A stretch of 64,000 bases of DNA from NCBI RefSeq assembly GCF_040869045.1, contig NC_090319.1:345010302-345074301 (forward strand), written 5' to 3'. The notes beneath the pieces were generated by a model. That model searched no databases and had not been told where the DNA came from. It saw only the letters and a program-made list of their open reading frames with translations. Positions 20,660 through 32,840 of the stretch are shown in pieces (position 1 is the stretch's first letter; each line of letters opens with the position of its first letter). This DNA comes from Eurosta solidaginis. Its lineage: Eukaryota; Arthropoda; Insecta; Diptera; Tephritidae. The translations under genes were made by a program, and so were the position numbers.

Positions 20660-21650
20660 AGGTTACTGTCCTTGTTATTATTTTGACTTTCAACAGCTTA
20701 CACAAAACAGAAATTTTACTCCCTTTGGCTTAGTTTAAGATGTCTGCAAAACAAAATCATATTTAGCAAAAAATGGAAAAAAGAGAAATTGTGAAAAAAA
20801 TAAAATGCATTGATCATTGTCACATTTAGCTGCTTAATTAAATCAATTGGCAACTATTTTTCTTTTGCATATTCTGTTTTTTCAAGAACGCTTACTTAAA
20901 TACAAACATAACCACAAATACGAAAAGAAAAGAAATTAATGCATATAAAAAAAAAAATTAAACTTCGTTTATTGTAAACGCTAGTACTTTTTGTATGTAA
21001 TTGTATTTTCGTTTCTTTACTCTTCTTAAAGTATGAAGAAAAAAAAACACTAGCCCAAGTCATTTAAAACGACGTTTTCGCTTCCATTGTCTAATGATGG
21101 ATGAAATTGTAGCCACACAGTTAACAAAAAGGACGCAGAATTTGAAGAAAGCAAAGAAGTCAAGCATGAAAAAACTAACATGTCTTATGTGAAATGTTTG
21201 TATGTTTTGTGTGAGTGGTAAATCGTTTGTGTTTTGTGCGCAATTTTTTTTTTTTATTTACAAGGACGTTAACAGCATATTGGTTGACTTTGTGGCCTCC
21301 GTGCGGAGTATTATCCTGTGGGTATTTTAGTATATTATTATACTACATATATACAGATACACATACATATGTACAAGCATATGTGAATGATATATGAATT
21401 TCGTTCAGTTTAATATACTCAAGAATAAAGTCGTTATTTTGTTTTTCTGCGTAAAGTGTCGTGCTTATGGAAGTGACAATATTCATACACCGCAATTTTT
21501 CTTATAATTTTTTCTCACTCATTTTCTGCTCAAGTATTAACAAAAGCACATTTGTTTATCTAGCACAATCTATCTTATCAGCATTCACATTTAAAGATTT
21601 ATAGTTCATGCAACAATCTTTAGTTGACTTGAAGTGAGAAATAGTTAAAG
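20660..21650. other. AT-rich stretch without recognised feature
   Basis: A-tract-rich intergenic-type sequence with TATACATACATATG-like simple runs near 21350. No coding resemblance on either strand. Confidence 0.4.
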
Positions 21651-21670
21651 AAATTGTTTTTTATTCATAT

Positions 21671-22110
21671 TGTAATGAATTTTGGGGAGTTCCTGATAAT
21701 TATGCACCTTCTGCTAACATTCGAATCGCTGAACTGTCGAATAAATGACTCCAATATTCAGTATTGCAAAATGTTCTTTATTTATACTACTTTGGGGGTA
21801 GTACTTCACAATCACAATTGTACTTCACTAATATCGTGTTGAAATCAAATTGATCAGTTATTCCCCAGCTTGCGCTGCTTTTATACTCTCTGTTGCCTCG
21901 TGCGCATATTTCTCCTAAGGTCTAGACTTTTCACGAACATGCCTTCTGGAACAGTTGTATCTCATACTTGGTTATTTAGCTATATACATGTGTATGTGTG
22001 AGTAACAATTTCTGCTCTTAGCTGCTGATAACGTGATATCGTTTACGCCCTAGATAAATGTATACGTTTACACACTTTATAAGGCGTTAATATGGTTAAA
22101 AGAATCCACA
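21671..22110 (-). mobile_element. LTR, family A, minus strand, 5' part degraded
   Basis: Read on plus, it starts TGTAATGAATTTTGGGGA (the LTR 3' end), then CTTCTGCTAACATTCGAATC, the inverse of the polyadenylation region, GCGCTGCTTTTATACTCTC (inverted TATA box near 21880) and GTGTATGTGTGAGTAAC. The U3 end beyond about 22080 is not recognisable. Confidence 0.75.
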
Positions 22111-22189
22111 TTTTATGTTATAAATTCTGGACCACAACAGCGGCAAACAGATAAAATAGAAAACAATCACACATACATATTTACAGCAG

Positions 22190-22590
22190 CTTAGAGCGCA
22201 GGCGGCGTACACACACATGAACACAGCGATAAAGAGTGCATATTATATTCATACATACATGTATGCAGGAAATATGAGATGCAGCGATTGAAAGAAGAAA
22301 ACAAGCAACTATTCGAGAAGGTTGTTTGCGAAAAGTCTAGACCCTGGAAGAAATAGGCGAAAGAAAAACTGAGAGTATAAAACAGCTCATTAAGAATCAG
22401 TTAGATTTTAGTCCGCTATAATTGAAGTACGCGAACGCATTTAATTGTAAAGTTCTACTATTGAAGTGCCGTTAATAGAGAGCATTTTGTATACAGAACA
22501 CTTGTGTTTGTTTATTCGACAGTTCAGTGATTTGGATGATAATTGTGGACGCAGAATTATCGAGAGTTTCTTAAGATTCGCTACTGGACA
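22190..22590 (+). mobile_element. LTR-like fragment related to family A
   Basis: Contains GAAAAGTCTAGACCCTGG, CTGAGAGTATAAAACAGC (TATA box) and TTTGTTTATTCGACAGTTCAG, all with counterparts in family A LTRs, but is otherwise diverged. It ends near TTCGCTAC at 22583. It is opposed to the minus-strand LTR to its left. Confidence 0.5.
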
Positions 22591-22691
22591 TTGCGCGCCA
22601 TTTTTTTAAATTACTTAACAGATCACAATCCAATTCTTCTATTTTCTAGGAAGCTTATGTAAGGTTGACAAGGTTGAGAGAGCAATTGAAA

Positions 22692-23003
22692 AGCAAACAA
22701 CTTAGCGCGATTCTCCTCCGAAGAGATTCAGGCCGAGCTTCTCTTGTGATTTGTGGCGTGCACCTTTTTAATTTTCTCTAAAACTCTCCATGACAGGACA
22801 GACCTAGCTGAGAAGCTTTTTATACCAGAAATTCACTTGTAGCGTTTGCCAAACCACTGTCGAGCGATGATCCCGTTTAAGGAACCTTTTCCTAATTGAA
22901 AAAAAAAACCTTTATTTTTATTTTTGATGTGCTTTGCCTGGGACTTGAGATCAGCACATTCGTTGTGGTAGGTCGCTACACTTCCACTCGGGGACATTTT
23001 GAT
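22692..23003 (-). mobile_element. tRNA-derived SINE, degraded
   Basis: Minus-strand member of the SINE family at 46.1 kb: TTCTCCTCCGAAGAGATT, GCCGAGCTTCTCTTG and CTGAGAAGCTTTTTAT, then a tRNA-like head with GATGTGCTTTGCCTGGGAC and GTTGTGGTAGGTCGCTACAC. The B box is mutated. Confidence 0.6.
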
Positions 23004-23261
23004 CTTTGTGAAAGCCCTTGGTAGGTGTAGGGTGATGATGCACTTATTCAACCAGCTTTTTCTTAATTAATCCACAACGAACCACTTACATTCTCCTAGG
23101 GACCTAACTAGGACCTAAAGATCCAACTTTTCTTCCTCTGCAGTCCTGGGTATTGCCAAAGAAAGCGCCGAATCGGCTTCTTTCTTGGTATACACCATTT
23201 TCGAAAGATTTGTATAAAAGCGCATTGACCTGTTATGTTGCCCGTAAGATCTCCTAGAGTT

Positions 23262-23342
23262 TAAAAGAAGAATGGCGCAAATTGGAAGATAAGCTTGACC
23301 TAAATCTCTTCGGAGGTATATCGCGCCTTGCATTTATTTTAT
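23262..23342 (+). mobile_element. SINE 3' fragment
   Basis: GCGCAAATTGGAAGATAAGC, then CTCTTCGGAGGTATATCGCG, CCTTGCATTTATTTTAT is the 3' end of the same SINE family, plus strand, without a head. Confidence 0.6.
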
Positions 23343-23479
23343 AGACTGAATGTGTTCATAGTATTATCCTCTTGGCAAATACGGGAAGTTTTCTAGGCCC
23401 TCGCTTAATTGCTCCCTCGGGATCTAGTGACTCTGCTGCCCCTATTAGCGGAAGCCTTGACTTAGCGTTTTTCGCCGCA

Positions 23480-24010
23480 CTGCGCTTCTATTAATGCTTT
23501 TAATGATTGATTGATCATATGTCTTTCATGTCTCTTTTTTAATTCTCCCAAGCAGGCTTTTATGACTAGGAACCCAGTATGGATGTACGGTCCGGCTTGG
23601 TCTCTCGGTTGCATTCCAGAACACATCTTGATGTTAAATTATTGCCCTAATGAGCTCAGAACTATAAATATATATATATTGATACGCCTGCGGCTTAAAC
23701 ATTCTTCCTTCAGAATTCCTACCTCTTTCTTTACGGCTACAATTTTCGCCTGAAAGAAACTACAGTTATATGGCAGCATCTAGGATCTATTTATTTCTGA
23801 ATCGACTTAGTAAACAGCAGACCGGATACCATTTGTGCTCTGTTGAAGGCGTAATTTTGTTCCTTTCTTACACAAACATGGTCACAAGGACTTTGAGACC
23901 TGAAAATCATCATGGGTGGCCCACATCCGTCCAAACCGCTGTCCTCAATTTTGCACTTGACATAACTAAGTCATGCATAGCACGGAGCTACCCGCCTCAA
24001 TTATATTATT
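23480..24010 (-). pseudogene. RNase H remnant of I/LOA-like LINE
   Basis: On the minus strand shifted frames give PYNCSFFQAKIVAVKKEVG (compare CSVFQVEIVAV at 4.0 kb), then INIYIYSSELIRAI, then RTVHPYWVPSHKSLLGRI, which align with the E, D and W-x-PGH blocks of LINE RNase H. Catalytic residues are eroded and stops are frequent. Sequence up to about 24180 may belong to the same copy. Confidence 0.5.
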
Positions 24011-24292
24011 TCGGCCTTTCCTGACCGTCTCATCAGAAATGTAGATTCGATCAATATTTCTGCACTCCGGAAGTCAGCCGAGGTAGACCTTCAGATACCC
24101 TATAGACAGAGTGGCGAAGTCGGCAAGACTCACTGACCTGCATATGCTTCGGGTACAGCGCAGCCGCAGCCCCCTGTCAACTTTTAAAACGTCTGTGCAC
24201 GCTGTAGATGTTTTGCCATCCTCCTATTTCTCCCTCAATGGATACCTTATTTTCTATACCAGGAGTCCAGAAATGCTGTAGTATAGCTCGTA

Positions 24293-24596
24293 TGGCGGTC
24301 CCCGTGGTGTGATGGTAGCGTGGTGCGCCTTCCACACCGAATGCCCTGGGTTCACACCCCGGGCAAAGCAACATCAACATTTTAGTAATAAGGGTTTTCA
24401 ATTAGAAGACAATTTTTCTAAGCGGAGTCGCCCCTCGGCAGTGTTTGACAAGCACTCCGAGTGTATTTCTGCCATGAAAAGCTCTCAATGAAAACTCATC
24501 TGTCTCGCAGATGCCGTTCGGAGTCAGCATAAAACAAGTAGGTCCCGTCCCGCCAATTTGTAGGAAAAATTATCGCGCCTTACATTGATTTTTTAT
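24293..24596 (+). mobile_element. tRNA-derived SINE
   Basis: The head CCCGTGGTGTGATGGTAGCG carries the A-box-like part and GGGTTCACACCCCGGGCA the B box. The body has GCCCCTCGGCAGTGTTTG, CTGCCATGAAAAGCTCTCAA and GCCGTTCGGAGTCAGCATAA, and the tail TATCGCGCCTTACATT. The part between AGGAAAAATT and TATCGCG is shortened relative to other copies by about 60 bp. Confidence 0.85.
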
Positions 24597-26839
24597 AGCT
24601 CGTATTAGACGTTAGGTCAATCTGGGAAATCAATAAGTCATTCTCTTTTTATGTCATGTAGTATCGTATCGTACCCATGGTCGGCCGACATGCTGGATTC
24701 TCCCAGTCTAAGAGCCCTTTTGCAGCCCAACCCTATACGAACACATGCAGAGGCGCCAAGTGAAGGATGATTAACCCTTCCTGAGGTGCACTGACCACCA
24801 CTTTGTATCCCAGGCATATAAGCCATTGCACCTTCCCAGTCAACTGTGGATTCCATTTTTTATCCACGACATGAGTTCAATACGTTAGAGGCCGCCGAAT
24901 GGCTGTGCTATACATCCTATTGATGATATACCACTGTTCCCACCTTTTTGCGAAGGTTTATTTGCAGTTATAATACGATTTCAGAGCTTTATTTGATCTC
25001 TCTTCAAAACTTCTTTTCCAACATTATTTAAATTGAAGAAAGAAAAGGCGTGTACCATGTAAAATGACCTGCAATTCCGTATTCTCAATGTTACCAGATA
25101 CCTAACTATGTAGTCCATCTAATATTGACATCTTAGCCAAGTGCAATCCCGTTCTCATTAAGAAGAATTTCCGCATGATCCAGAGAGCGCACCCGTTATG
25201 CTAACAAACTAGGACAGAGCTTACATTGCCATGTGAATTTGGCAGTAGTAAGCGGATTACTACCATTCCTCTCGTATTGCCTGGGCTCTTCTGCACCTAT
25301 TATCCAAAACATATTTAGTCGAAACCCGGCCCAAAGCCGGGTTTACAGTCCAGGGTAATTATTGGGATTAAGAAAATATTGAGCACCAAGAAACAGAGTA
25401 CTAAGGAATCTTCTCAAAAAAGGCCTTGGCGGTGTGGAATCCCGTTGCATTGATTAGCCACGGTCTATATCGCTGTTTTATCATGCCACAGATGGATACC
25501 TAATAATTGGGCTGATAACTGAGATGTAGATCCATAGGATCGACAGACAGTACGATGTACCAAAACATTGTGAATTGTGCATTTTTTGTTCAAGCCACGA
25601 CTTATCTGAAACTGCGTCATCATTGACAAAACCCATCTCCACAGCTCTGCTAAAAGTATGTGCTTCGTAGCCCCACGGCCACTTTGCATGCTCCGCTACT
25701 CAACAATAGCCACCCAGCAGCTGTCGACTCGATTCACCTTATTGTTTCTATAACCATTCACCTCTCGCTGTTTTATTGCGCTTCAGTTGGTGTGCAGCTG
25801 TTTTCGCCCCTATGCTCCTTGCTGTTGTTCCGACTATCGGAGGCCTCCGACCGTTTGTCTACTCTTTTCGTCCATCGATAATCGGACCATAGTGGTAGGG
25901 AAAGCTGTTGTTATTCCAAGCACATAAATACTGTGTTATTATTTAGTTGAATTGCATCGGACATCAACTTTATCCAGGATTTACTGAGCACTAACCCAAC
26001 CAGGAACAAAGCTTATCTCGTAAGTTAAACCGGAAAATGCAAATAATGAGTTTGCCTTCCTTTATATTGAGCCTAAAGAGATGGGCAGCATTATACCTTA
26101 AGTTCGTTTCTTAAAGTTACCCCTCATTACTTTGGATGTTTTATCGAAGTTCTTCGCCAACAAAACTCCACTTTTATATTCATTGGAATATTTATGTATC
26201 ATTGTTCGATTTAACCCTGTTCTATTGCCAATTGTGCATCAACGATACCCTCGGGGTTTGGTGTGCACGGTTATGTGAATAGTTCGTAGTTCACATGACT
26301 AGAAATAAAATGCATTTCCTTCGCCACATTCAATTCAATGTCGTAATTTGTTGTAACTGTAAAATTGAAAATTACGATTTAAGCTTCGTGTTGCACAAGC
26401 AGTCTGCTAGAGGCGAGCGCTGTTGATTAAGCCATTAAGGCAATGGGTTACCAATTGAAGATTGCATATTGCACGACAAATTTATATTCTATTAGGGACC
26501 ATGTGAGGTTAAGCATTGCCCAGCCCAGTTGGTGGTAAATAAGCAGTAAAAAGGAAAATAAACAGCAAAAAGCAACTGTTTCCAATATGTACTCAAAGTC
26601 TTTAAATATATATTTACATACACACTCAACGAATTTTGCAGTACACAACTTAGTGACATTTGGGTTCGGCTTATTTCGTCCCAAAGTTTTTAAATTTGGC
26701 GTTAATCTGATTTCGAAGTTGGGATTTCAACTACCATATAAGTTAATATAATTAATTAAATTCTCGAAATTGTTTTGCACTATTTGTTGACATTTTTTGC
26801 TGCTAATAACTAATCAAAACATGGACTAAAGGTACATAT
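24597..26839. other. 2.2 kb without recognised gene or repeat
   Basis: GC content is somewhat higher than in the flanks, and short frames (up to 78 codons) occur on both strands, but none resembles a known family. CGGCCCAAAGCCGGGTTT near 25327 is a small hairpin. It may be decayed retroelement. Confidence 0.35.
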
Positions 26840-27426
26840 TACAACGAATTTAGGGGAGTTCCTAATAATGATACACCTTCTGCTAACGTTCGAATCACTG
26901 ATCTGTCGAATAAATAACTCCAATATTCAGTATTGCAAAATGGTCTTTATTTGGACTACCTTTGGAGTAGTACTTCAAAGTTACAATTATAACTCACTAA
27001 CAGCGTGTTTAAATCAAACTGATTACTGATTCCTTAGATTGCGCTGCTTTTATACTCTCAGTTATCCTCGTTCACCTATTTCTCCTATGGTCTAGACTTT
27101 TCTCGAACATGTCTTCTAGAACAGTTGTATCTCATGTTTGGTTATTTAGCTACATATATGGGTATCTGTAGTTTAGGGTTTTCTTCCAGCTATATGCCTG
27201 GGTATGTGTGAGTAACAGCTCTTAGCTTATGATAACCTGATGTGTGACTGTTTCTCTTTGCTTCAAGCTGCTGATTATATGTGTGGAATATTCTGCTTTG
27301 CATTCTATGTATGTGTGGCTGCTTGCTTTAATGTGAACACGTACATAAGTATGGCTGCTTGTTTTATTTGTTGTTGTGATTATTTACTAACAGCATAGTG
27401 ATGTTAGAACGGTAATATTCGTCACA
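26840..27426 (-). mobile_element. complete solo LTR, family A, 4-bp target duplication
   Basis: 587 bp; plus strand reads TACAACGAATTTAGGGG to GGTAATATTCGTCACA, flanked by atat at 26836-26839 and 27427-27430. The terminal TG at the LTR 3' side has mutated. The inverted TATA box GCTTTTATACTCTCAG lies near 27046 and the inverted polyadenylation signal GGTCTTTATTTGG near 26942. The longer U3 carries extra TGTGTGACTG and GTATGGCTGCTTG sequence. Confidence 0.85.
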
Positions 27427-27430
27427 ATAT

Positions 27431-27699
27431 GTATACTAAAAATTTTCTGGCAATTATTTTGTAGAATATTTTAATCAAGCTCTAACATAGGGTGTCTGTT
27501 TGTTTTTATCTTTAAGAAATTTCGAACAAAGGGACATTTAGGAGCTAGCTAGAGGTTGTAGTAAATTATTTCTCGTAAAATTTCACTAGATGTCGTATCG
27601 AACAAAATCTTCATGCAAAGAACTTTTACCTATATGAAACTAGCTTATTTTGAAGTATTTTTCTGTAATTTTTTTCATTTTCCGTCCCCTTTACCACTA
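27431..27699. other. short spacer, no feature seen
   Basis: AT-rich sequence between the solo LTR and the R1-type LINE; nothing recognisable. Confidence 0.35.
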
Positions 27700-28402
27700 A
27701 TATGGTTCCAGTACTGGTGCAAATGTGTAAACTATATTTAGAACGGTGGGAGGCCTCGAGTAAAGGGCGTTGGACTTTCACACTAGTTTGGAACGTAGCT
27801 CAATGGAATGAGCGGAAGCACGGCGAACTGAACTACCATCTCACGCAGATAATGAGTGGACATGGCGGTTTCAAAGAGTATTTCTGGAAGCGTAGGATAG
27901 AGGAAGATCCTCATTGCCCAATGTGTACCACGGAGTTAGAAAACGCAGAACACGTCATGTTCCACTGCCCCCGTTTCCAAGATGAAAGACTCACCTTGCA
28001 TGGAGTCTTTGGGGAGGAACCTACCACGAGAAATTTAGTATCACATATGTGCAACAGGAAAGATTGCTGGACTGCAGTGAGCAAAATGGCATTTATAATA
28101 ATGACACGCCTGATGGATGCTGAGAGGGAGCGCAGAGAAATGCGCATGCGAAGCAGTGGCGATTAAATGGACACTCAGAGCAAATAGCGGGAACCTGGAC
28201 GCAGGGACAACAGTAGGCTCTTAAAAAAATGAGAAATATGGAACGTCACCCTGAAGTAATGCGAAAGTGGTGCCGGGGTGGGCGACGGTTCCAGAACGGG
28301 GCTGCTTTTTAGTCTACGGACACACGGTTGCTGCGACGGCAGCAATTATGGTGCATTAGGCATTTTTCAGCCTCCCCACAAAAAAAAAAAAAAAAAAAAA
28401 AA
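27700..28402 (+). pseudogene. 5'-truncated R1-clade LINE with poly(A) tail
   Basis: The 154-codon frame 27702-28166 is the C-terminal end of an R1-type ORF2: LERWEASSKGRWTFTLVWNV, NYHLTQIMSGHGGFKEYFWK, then a zinc-knuckle CPMCTTELENAEHVMFHC (C-x2-C-x8-H-x4-C) followed by PRFQDER. The 3' untranslated region has GACGGTTCCAGAACGGGGC and ends in about 22 A at 28379-28401. The C-terminal frame is intact; RT and endonuclease are absent through 5' truncation, the usual outcome of incomplete target-primed reverse transcription. A decayed relative is at 45.7-47.2 kb. Confidence 0.85.
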
Positions 28403-28539
28403 CTATATTCCAGGCAATTCGTAATGATTTTCCGAAGGTTTCACCGAATGTAATGCCCATTTAAACAAGTTTTAAAACATACCGACTTAGCTTTTAAAAG
28501 TAGGCGGGGTCATTTACCGGTTTATCTCAGGTTTATATA

Positions 28540-29300
28540 TAACTACATACACGTTGTTCTGCCCTAAATTTGGTATATCTGCATACATTTTATGAAGTTT
28601 TTTTCCGTCTTACTATAGAATTTGATGGAATAGACCGGTCCCTGGTCCATTTCTCGGAAGAAACTTTAAAAGAACACTCTCCGGCTCACACACTAAATAC
28701 AATTTATTACAACGGATCAAACTCTGGCACACTTTCGAATGGAAAGTAAGTACCCCTATACCAAATTTCAAGCAAATCGCAATATAAACTCTATGTGGAA
28801 CATGGCATCCCTTGGTCTACTTTCCTGAATGAAAAGTTTCTCAATTATTATCCCTGTCAAAGAGATACCCCTGTATCGAACATCAAGCGAATCGCGCGAT
28901 AAATAAGATTTTTGGAATGGTCGGTTCCTGGTCCACTTTCAGTAATGAAAAATTTCCCAAATATTATCTTTGTGTAATATGTACTACTGTACTGAAATTC
29001 ATGCGAATCGCGAGTTAAATAAGATTTTTTCCAATAGGTCGGTCCGTGGACCATTTCCCGGAAAGAAAAGTTTCCCAAATAGTGAACTGGTGACGGAAGT
29101 ACCATTTATCTAAATTTCAAGCAAATCGCTCTATACAATATTTTTTGTTTAGAATAGGTCGACATCTGGTCCACTTCCCGCAATTAAAAGTTTCTCAAAT
29201 AAAATTATTGTCAAAGCGGTACCCCTATTCCGAATTTTAGGCTAATCGCGCTTTAAATAGGATTACTTGATATTGGTTCGCCGAGGTCCACTCTCCAGAC
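28540..29300. repeat. degenerate minisatellite, ~110-170 bp units
   Basis: Units are marked by CTGGTCCA(T/C)TT at 28641, 28813 (variant), 28936, 29044 (variant), 29168 and 29286, each followed by a AAAAGTTTC block, an ACCCCTAT block and a TTTCAAGCAAATCGC block. The left edge CGTTGTTCTGCCCTAAATTT also begins the repeat at 48.69 kb, so both are members of one dispersed, satellite-bearing family. Confidence 0.75.
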
Positions 29301-29366
29301 CGAATCCCCAAACTGTAATATAAGCGAATAAATGAATATGAGCCGAAGCTCCTGGCAGGATCGCCA

Positions 29367-29782
29367 TGTAACATAAACGCACAATTTGGATGGGTGTTAA
29401 AATAGAATTAATTCTTTATTCATGAACCGCTTTCTTTTATACAAAATATATAAATTACTAATAAATATTTACACTAATACTTACAAACTAGATGTACATG
29501 AATTGATAATAAGCAAATGCTAGTCAGCGTATTCTAGTAACCCATTTATGTATGTATGAGGTTCTACATTCAATATGACTAATGGGCACATATGTCGGTC
29601 AGTGTGACTAATCGACATAGGTGTCGGTCAGTGTGACGGGTTGACAAATGTAAACAAACTCATGCTGAGCTCAAGTGATTATTTGGGTAAGTAAAATTTG
29701 ACTACTTGTGTGGTTTATAAGTGTGTGTATATTTCGTATATTTAAATGCATTCAAAGTGAGGTGCATTCCAAGTAACACTAC
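29367..29782 (-). mobile_element. LTR of a second type with adjoining primer-binding-site-like sequence
   Basis: On the minus strand the right end reads AACACCCATCCAAATTG and TTATGTTACA, directly followed by TGGCGATCCTGCCAGGAGC, which resembles the tRNA-Arg-type primer sites of mdg1/412-like elements. Upstream are GTATAAAAGAAAGCGG (TATA box) and CATGAATAAAGAATT (polyadenylation signal). The far end is placed at TGTAGTGTTACTTGG (29782) by the TG...CA rule and is uncertain. The internal region is lost after about 40 bp. A 32-bp direct repeat, ATGTCGGTCAGTGTGAC and GTGTCGGTCAGTGTGAC, lies at 29590-29640. Confidence 0.6.
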
Positions 29783-29836
29783 AAAACCCCCTTGAACACA
29801 TACACAAAATGTTATCAAAATCAATCCAGTCATTTA

Positions 29837-30366
29837 TACTATGTACAAACACACACAAAATTGGCAATTTATACCATTTGGGCAATTTATTACGCAATTT
29901 ATCATATAATAAATTGTAATAATAAATTGGCAATTTAAAAAAAATTTTGTAACAAATTGTTTCAAACTGCAAATGCAACCTTATAAAGTGTGTTTATTCA
30001 GTAGATTTAAACGTCATTTACGAATGGCACAACTATATGCTTGGCTTATCCATCAGCTGATTTTATTTTTTTCATTTCACTGGAGTAGGGATTGTCAAAA
30101 GAAGAGGACAAACTCAAAATGAAACCAAAACATTGAACACATTTTGATACAACACACAAAAATTTCAAAGTTTTATGTTGTCATTCCATTCTATTCGTCT
30201 AATACCAACACGCACATTTTGACAGTCTTAACAAAGGTATGTGGTTGCTGTAGACGTGAGCCAACCAGCTATCAAATTACTATTGTGTAAGTTAAATTGA
30301 GTTTTATGAACACCACTCAATTTAAATCGAAATTGTATCCATTTATTTTTCTGTTTGATCATAGTA
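29837..30366. mobile_element. MITE with TTA target duplication, second copy
   Basis: Same family as 11109-11717. It starts TACTATGTACAAACAC, ends TTTGATCATAGTA, with TTA on both flanks. It lacks the ACCAAATTTGACAAGGGATG insert. Independent insertion with the same 3-bp target supports Harbinger-type mobilisation. Confidence 0.82.
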
Positions 30367-30940
30367 TTAGGAGCAGTTCATTAACAAACATAAATTGTAT
30401 AATTATAAACTTGTTGTCATGTATACACATAAAAATATTTTTTTCAATAAAGGAACTGAGGATTTCATTTTCATGACAAACGTAGTTTTAGACACTTGTG
30501 TTCAAAGTCAGCTGTTAACGCAACGTAAGGCCCAAAACTACGCAAAAGTCGAATGTGTTTTGGCCGTTATTTTCATACAAGCAATGCTCTCACAATATTT
30601 CATTAGGATTGTTCGATCTCTTCCGATATTTGGCATTAAAAGAATTTAATATACATAGGCAATTCACGAGGTCTCCTATTCGTTGTATGTGATAAGGTTT
30701 AATCAAGTTTTATATTGGAAACCATGGAAACAACTCAAATCTTAAAGTTTTAAATGAATATGACACTCTTGTGAATTTCCCAATAGAGATTACCACGAAA
30801 GACAGCAGGGATTCAAGGGGTTGATAAGCGCAAGACAAAGCTTTATAGCTACGGAGCTTCCACAACCCAATTGTCAAGCACGCACGAGAGAGGAGTGGTG
30901 CTACAAATATGAAGGAGTCCTGCTACAAATATGAATGTAT
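30367..30940. other. no recognised feature
   Basis: An 84-codon frame (30395-30649) has no family resemblance. Nothing else seen. Confidence 0.35.
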
Positions 30941-31165
30941 CGTACACATATTTAGCAGGCGAGTCTCTGGCGACCCCAAGTTCGTCATGGAGCTCGGGTT
31001 GGAGGCGGGATGGGTCAGGCTAGTACCTAAATGGTGCTTGTTACTTCAACGTATGGGATCTATATTTGGGAAAGGACCATCAACATCAATAACACTCTAC
31101 AAAACTTTCGGGGAGTGTTTTTATTCTAAATACAACCACATCAACAACGAAGGGCAACGGAGCCA
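30941..31165 (+). repeat. 3' end of a LINE-type repeat with CAACAAC tail
   Basis: GGCGACCCCAAGTTCGTCAT, GGTCAGGCTAGTACCTAAAT, GGACCATCAACATCAATAAC and CTTTCGGGGAGTGTTTTTAT match, in plus orientation, the minus-strand block at 53.24-53.50 kb. The tail is ACCACATCAACAACGAA. No protein is preserved. Confidence 0.65.
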
Positions 31166-31800
31166 CGCGCATTGCCCACTCTCATGCACGTGGGCAAGCA
31201 CAGAAACTAAGGAGCCCTGGGCTTAGAACAATCAACACCCTCAGAGCCTTTAACGATTATGAAAACGTGGCCTCGACGTATGTATTTTAGAAGTCGCTTC
31301 AACCGATAAAATGCATTGAGTTCTATTCCATGAGGACTTTGTCGAATAGAAATCGTGGCCACTCGCCTACGGTGCAGCCGTATTGATCAGAAGGAGGCAA
31401 GAGGGTTTCTTTCTAGAAGACAAAATTACCTTTTGGAGAGAATGCTTAGCAAACGTGGTAAATAGGTTATTTTGAGAATATCTAAATCATAAATTTTAGA
31501 TCAGTCAAGAAAGCGGCATCTAACCTTACCTAAATCTGAAGAGATTTGAGATTTTTGCTCTTGCATCCAATAATAATAATACTACGATGCTGGATGCATG
31601 ATGGAAGGCCCCCTTGAAAATGTCAGGCTTTTCCCCCTCTTCTATCTGGAGTCTTACATACACCCAGAAAAATTACAAAATGGGATTTTTCAAATGGATT
31701 TTTTTCAACGAATATTGAAAGAAAATTTGATTCCGATTAACAAGAATAACTGGTTGTGCATGATTTTGAAAGAAAATTGTTCACACGACTCATATATTTT
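31166..31800. other. no recognised feature
   Basis: Short frames only; nothing recognisable on either strand. Confidence 0.3.
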
Positions 31801-32344
31801 TATACTCAGCTGAGCAGAGCTCACAGAGTATATTAATTTTGTTCGCATAACGGTACCCGTAACGGCATAAACTAATCGAGATAGATATAGACTTCTATAT
31901 ATCAAAATGATCTGGGCGAAAAAAGGAATTCATTTAGCCATGTCCGTCCGTCCGTCCCTCCGTCCATCTGTCCGTAAAAACGATTAATTGAGTAAATTTT
32001 GATGTATCTTAATAAAATTTGGTATGTAAGTTCCTGGGCACTTCTCTCAGATCGCCTTTTAAAATGAAGGCAATCGGACTATAACCACGCCCACTTTTTC
32101 GATATCGAAAATTTCGAAAAACCGAAAAAGTACGATAATTCATTACCAAAGACGGATAAAACGATGAAACTTGGTGGGTGGGTTGACCTTATGACGCAGA
32201 ATAGAAAATTAGTAAGATTTTGGACAATGGGCGTGTCACCGCCCACTTTTAAAAGAAGGTAATTTAAAAGTTTTCCAAGCTGTAGTTTGGCAGCTTAGTA
32301 TGTAATGTTCGGTTACACCCGAATTTAGCCTTCCTTACTTGTTT
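31801..32344 (+). repeat. dispersed repeat, same family as 9.56 and 57.18 kb
   Basis: Starts TATACTCAGCTGAGCAGAGC and ends TAATGTTCGGTTACACCCGA...CCTTCCTTACTTGTT. Contains GTCCGTCCGTCCCTCCGTCC, ACCACGCCCACTTTTTCGAT and GGCGTGTCACCGCCCACTTT. This is the shortest of the three copies, and its ends are the cleanest. Confidence 0.8.
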
Positions 32345-32840
32345 ATACATGAGTACGCGAATACAAATTTTATACATAAAGCACACACATGTGAATGTGC
32401 CTTACTCGAGTCAGCACACTTTTTTTCTTTATTCGCACAAATTAACCGAACCTTAAGGTAGCATTTGAGACAAGTTTCAAAGTGTGTAAACAATAGCATT
32501 GACGTCTTGCCCACAATGACATTTTAATGCTGCCACGCTTCTGGCATATAATTGACAAGTGCGAGAGTTCAAATCGACGCTGCGCTAACGAAAACAGTTC
32601 TGTGTTTCTTTAAAAAATTTTTTTATTGCATATTTTACTATCACTATATAGAGCCCACATTTCTGCATATGCCGTTTTTTTATATCTCTTTTGGTTTAGA
32701 AGTGATCAAAACAGCTATGTGCTCACAGTACTAGAAGTACTCTGAAAAAGGGTTTTATATACTTACTTCCTTATAATTTTTTTTAATCGCTGGCGAAAGT
32801 GCTTTGATTTCAATGTAAAAAATAATTACCAACCATCTCG

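Noticed and set aside
24293..24370. Possible tRNA gene from GTGTGATGGTAGCG and GGGTTCACACCCC
   Set aside because: The same head recurs at 46.1 and 47.5 kb joined to the same non-tRNA body and tail, once with a target duplication; it is a SINE head, not a functional tRNA gene.
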